Part shown: positions 60,387-64,000 of the stretch, piece by piece
Position numbering within the stretch: the stretch's first letter is position 1
Layout of the letters: the number at the start of each line of letters is the position of its first letter
Assembly: GCA_025267735.1 (NCBI GenBank)
Contig: CM046304.1
Span: 24,059,381 to 24,123,380 of the forward strand
DNA: 64,000 nucleotides
Direction of reading: 5' to 3'
DNA from: Mactra quadrangularis
Taxonomy: Eukaryota > Mollusca > Bivalvia > Venerida > Mactridae
The notes under the pieces: model-generated
What the model was told of the DNA's origin: nothing
The model's input: the letters and a program-made list of their open reading frames with translations, nothing else
The model's database searches: none
Position numbers and translations under genes: made by a program

Positions 60387-60612
60387 TGTTCGGGAGATAA
60401 TTCAGGGGAGGTAATCGTGATCGTAATATTATAGTCCTGTCGCTCGATTAAATATCAGAACTGATTATTGATATAAATCAAGCACAGCTTCCCGCCGCCA
60501 TCAGTATGTTGTTCTACAATAGTCAAGATGTCGAAATAAACTTGTGAAACGTTTTGCAGTGTTTTTATCGTTTAATAGTAGTTTTTAGACCTTTCGAGGT
60601 CTCTATAGAACA
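60387..60612 (+). repeat. 5' LTR
   Basis: Direct repeat of 62626-62851, same length, with TGTTC...GAACA ends. No clear TATA box was picked out. Confidence 0.88.
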
Positions 60613-60688
60613 TTTAATGGTAGCAGAGCAAAGTTAAACTACTTTGGACTATGTTTTTAATGTCATTTATCGGACATTACTCGAGAAA

Positions 60689-62194
60689 ATGAGTTCACCG
60701 CCGAAGGCTTCGCCGAGCCACGAGGTCGAAGATGCCGACCACATGGCTGAAACTTGTGACAGTAACATTGCTTCGTTGAAATAAAGGAAGTCTAGGTGCA
60801 AGGCTAGGCTTACTCGTTTATGTAACAAATACAATGACTTATGTGACGATAAAGAGAAGGATAAATTTGTTATTCGTTCAGTTGTTGACCAAATTGAACT
60901 TTGTCAAAATGAGGTGTTGGGACTTATACAGGAATTAATTGTTTTGTTTGAGTCATTAAAGAAAAATGAGGACATGTTAAAATTAGCTAGTGAAGCTGAA
61001 GCAGTGGAAGAAAGGTGTCAAAATGTACTTTTGGATTATAAACAGGATACTATGTCTAATACCTCAGTGAGTACTCCTGTTGTTGTTAAAAATGACCATA
61101 CTAGTGACATGTACAAACAGTTGCTAAGAGTGTCTATTCCTGTGTTTACTGGTGATAAAAAATCATTTGAATTGTGGCATAGTGCATTTATGTCATGTAT
61201 TGATAGTACCAACGCAACTCCTGAATATAAATTTATTCAATTACGTCAGTACTTGGGTGGAGATGCACTTCATGCTATTGAAGGATTAGGTCACTCTGCA
61301 GTAGCTTACGAGGCAGCTAAATCTAGACTTGAAAGAATATATGGTGGAGAACGTCGTAAAATTAATGGTTTTCTGGAGGAACTTGATAAATTTCCTGTCA
61401 TAAGGTATGAAAATGCAAAAAATATAGAAAAATATGCAGATTTATTGGACATTTCTATTGTGAACATGCAAGAGAACAACACAAGTGACCTTGAAAGCAG
61501 CTTTGTGTACTTATAGTTACTTAAAAAACTGCCAGAATCAATGATTGTACGTTTTCAACGTTTGCTTTGTGAACATTCAGAGAGTGAAAATATTATTAAT
61601 TTGAAAAACTGGATTTTAATGGAATCACAATTTAGAAATAATGCTTTAGAAACCAAAAATGGATTAGATAGTAAACAGGAGAAATCTACAGTTAAAAAAA
61701 CTTATGTTAGTAATGAAAGATTATGTAAGATATGTAATGGGACACATGGTGTATGGAACTGTGATACATTTAAAAGTTTAAGTATTGAAGAAAGATGGGA
61801 AAAAGCTAAGTTTTTAAAACTGTGTTTTAGATGTCTTGGTGATAATCACATTGGAAAACGTTGTCGTAGGTCAAGGAAATGTGGACTTAACAATTGTGAC
61901 AAATTTCATCATAGATTGTTACATAAACAATTGAATCCAAATGCTAGTAAATTTAAAAGGACAAGTATTGTGTCATCTCAAGACAATCAGACATATGTGA
62001 GTGCTCAAAATCAAAACATCAGTTTAAGAGCAATACCTGTTATAGTATCTGCAAATGGATAGGATATTATGGTGAATGCTTTATTGGATGACGGAAGTAC
62101 CGGAACCTACGTAAATAAGGAAATTGCTGACCAATTAGGACTTAGTAACACAATAGAAAATGTTCGAATAATTTTACATAATAGCATTATTTGA
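60689..62194 (+). pseudogene. BEL/Pao gag and protease remnant
   Basis: One frame runs from the ATG at 60689, broken by three in-frame stops (about 60782, 61514 and 62060) and closed at 62192. Parts in order: a Ser/Pro-rich start; a coiled region; a DUF1759-type gag domain (IPVFTGDKKSFELWHSAF, QLRQYLGGDALHAIEGL, RLERIYGG); zinc-knuckle-like LCKICNGTHGVWNCD and LCFRCLGDNHIGKRC; and the start of an aspartic protease with the active-site motif LDDGST at about 62084. Sequence after the protease start is lost. The copy cannot be autonomous and lies between matching LTRs. Confidence 0.85.
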
Positions 62195-62625
62195 ATTAGT
62201 GTGGGTTTCTAGACATTTAACGTCCTTGCTAAATGTGGGTTAAGTTTTTCAAAATAGTTGCTCGGATCATTGTTCATTAGGACTTCCAATTTTTGTTATT
62301 GGAAGGTTGTATTTATAGTTATAGAAGTTGATGGTGCTATGATAGTAATAGTAAAGAATTCAATGTATCTGTATCGTTCGACAATTTTTTTTGTCTTTTA
62401 GTTAAGTTATGTCTTCTGTACACATAGGGTTCGATGGATTAAGCTTATCAATATTCTTGTTTATGTACATCGCTGTATATATAGTTAGATATACTTTGAA
62501 ACTCTTGTAAATTTAATCGACTGACAGGAATACTGAATCTGTGTCACTCAAATATCGATGCATACTCATTTTATATCGTTTTAGTAATTAGATGTTGATG
62601 AACATGGTTCATCAACGTGGGGGTA

Positions 62626-62851
62626 TGTTCAGGAGATAATTCAGGGGAGGTAATCGTGATCGTAATATTTTAGTCCTGTCGCTCGATTAAATATCAGAAC
62701 TGATTATTGATATAAATCAAGCACAGCTTCCCGCCGCCGTCAGTATGTTGTCCTAGAATAGTCAAGATGTCCAAATAACTTTGTGAAACGTTTTGCAGTG
62801 TTTTTATCGTTTAATACTAGTTTTTAGACCTCTAGAGGTCTCTATAGAACA
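62626..62851 (+). repeat. 3' LTR
   Basis: Copy of 60387-60612 with the same ends and length, followed by the GTCCT target duplication. Confidence 0.88.
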
Positions 62852-63012
62852 GTCCTTATGAAGAAGTTTCCGGCCTTGTGGAAGGGTAGGTGAGTGCTGG
62901 TTATAGACAATGGTCCAGGAAAGCTAGGTTAGGTGCGCTGGACGCCATAAAATGACCTAAATTGTGTTGACACGGCGTTAAATCCAATAAATAAATAAAT
63001 TCAGAATAGAAA

Positions 63013-63190
63013 TAAGAACGCCAACAAACTTTTGAAACCACAAAAACATACTTGTAAATCACTGAGAGATAAAGTAGAGACTATGGTACGTGTCTGCTAT
63101 TAATTTATGACTCTGAATAAAATTAAATGCGCGATATGACCTTTTTGTGTTGGTGCGCCGTAAAACCTAAACAAACAAAAAATCAAACAA
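63013..63190. mobile_element. SINE-tail-like fragment
   Basis: 'gttggtgcgccgtaaaacct' followed by 'aaacaaacaaaaaatcaaac' is the tail style of the second SINE family (27121-27438). No head is present. Confidence 0.45.
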
Positions 63191-64000
63191 ACGAATAAAA
63201 TTAAATCTAACTTCGATAGTTTAGATATACTGTTATATTGATACTTCACTTGTAAAGACCTACATGCGTTTTCTCTAAGTGTTCATAAATTATATACGCA
63301 ATATATTGATACTTGATAACGTTTGATATTGTTTATTGTTCGCCGAGTACGGATTGATTTGCGTTCCCCACGCAGCTCAGTGAATACATTACCTTCACCC
63401 GCTGCCTTAAAACATGTCGATTTATGATATTTTCCTCTACTTTGAACCTTTAAACGACCAAGGAAAGTTTTTGTTTCAGTTATTATTTTGCCGCCGAAAT
63501 AAACTACAAAACTGAATTAATGTGTGAAAGTATATATAACTTTATTTCCTCCAGATTTGAAGATACAAACAAACATATATTTATGGAAATAAACAATAAA
63601 GAAGAAAAATTAAGTAGAGAAGAAAAGATGAACATATGTACATACATGTAAATAACATGAATAATTGCACAAAGAATGAATCTTAGCTCAGTTTTTGTAA
63701 TGTCTTTAAAAGTTCTTATATGTTTTCTTATGTAAATCAAATAATTAACAGGTTATCCGTATTAATAGCTTGCTATTCAGACACATAAAGTTTGTATAAT
63801 AATTTTGTATAAAAACATTCAGTGAGCTGTCAGTATAACCAAGTAGGTAAGTCAGAAGAGTAATGTTTGAACATTGTTGAAGAAAACAACAAATGTTGTC
63901 TCCAGATAATGATTGCAAACATTTATAGTAATCATCAAACGAATTTGAGACATTCAAACGATTTTTGTAACAATTAAACAGCTTGTGATAAATCATAATG
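63191..64000. other. AT-rich stretch to window end
   Basis: Open frames at 63504-63740 and 63745-63996 (both minus) adjoin each other but show no recognisable family or splice structure. The window ends inside this region, so a gene extending beyond cannot be excluded. Confidence 0.3.

Larger units (their letters stand above)
60387..62851 (+). mobile_element. Defective BEL/Pao-type LTR retrotransposon
   Basis: Two 226-bp LTRs (60387-60612 and 62626-62851) start TGTTC and end GAACA. They differ at only about a dozen positions. A perfect 5-bp target duplication GTCCT flanks them (60382-60386 and 62852-62856). A primer-binding-like 'tggtagcagagc' follows the left LTR and a G-rich tract (62617-62625) precedes the right LTR. 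The interior is only 2.0 kb. Gag-like and the start of protease are present, while RT, RNase H and integrase are deleted. Confidence 0.9.
60231..63000 (+). mobile_element. tRNA-headed SINE, copy 3, split by a BEL/Pao element
   Basis: The head and first body part lie at 60231-60386 (A-box 'TAGCGCAGTTGGTAGCG', B-box 'GGTTCGAATCC'). The rest is at 62857-63000 ('agtttccggccttgtggaag', '(aata)n' tail). A perfect 12-bp duplication TCAGAATAGAAA flanks the whole (60219-60230 and 63001-63012), so the SINE was complete before the LTR element landed in it. Confidence 0.9.

Overview
This window looks like nuclear DNA of a marine invertebrate, most likely a bivalve mollusc. The DNA is very AT-rich. It carries tandem arrays of a type common in mollusc genomes (units with a 'CTGGGTCAAAGGTCAAGGTCA' core, and units with a 'GGAGTTATGCCCCTTT' core), tRNA-headed SINEs, many terminal-inverted-repeat (TIR) elements, a non-LTR retrotransposon whose ORF1 starts with a 2A-like peptide, and a BEL/Pao-type LTR element. 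The species call is inference. There is no prokaryotic gene organisation, and I found no CRISPR, rRNA or free-standing tRNA gene.

The one convincing host gene is at 12596-16270 (minus strand). Two exons join in frame across a canonical 500-bp intron. They encode a CXorf38-like domain with an RNxxxH (HEPN-type) motif, a membrane-like segment, a STAND/NACHT-type P-loop NTPase, ankyrin repeats and a C-terminal membrane segment. An upstream first exon must exist but was not found. A 5'-truncated LINE (16285-17560) sits directly upstream, and its 3' tail runs to within about 15 bp of the splice acceptor. Weaker host-like signals are a symmetric plus-strand exon candidate at 52353-52595, small exon candidates near 1.0, 32.1 and 33.0 kb, and a short coding exon present twice (1362-1619 and 35103-35299, minus) whose two copies differ mostly at silent sites.

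Most of the rest is mobile DNA. 1-7 kb: tandem repeats, a mariner-like MITE, a decayed PIF/Harbinger element with TIRs, a TA-flanked MITE and a SINE. 7.8-9.5 kb: a hAT-like element and a second copy of the TA-flanked MITE. 11.6 kb: a short MITE. 17.9-18.3 kb: a 51-bp minisatellite. 18.4-29.7 kb: four TIR elements (18.4-20.6, 21.5-23.8, 24.1-26.7, 28.3-29.7) and a SINE. 33-36 kb: SINE fragments and an ISL2EU/Harbinger-like transposase fragment. 36.95-42.29 kb: a nearly intact LINE with a 2A-bearing ORF1 and an APE-RT ORF2 in the same frame, separated by a single UAG. 50.4-51.7 kb: a long-TIR element with a perfect 8-bp target duplication. 55.1-57.0 kb: a divergent tandem array interrupted by a SINE. 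60.2-63.0 kb: a SINE split by a defective BEL/Pao element, with both target-site duplications intact.

The most interesting items are the HEPN-STAND-ankyrin membrane protein (a plausible immune-type sensor), the LINE with a 2A peptide plus an in-frame stop between its ORFs, and the duplicated short exon that appears to be under coding constraint. Long stretches between elements are AT-rich and show nothing I can support.
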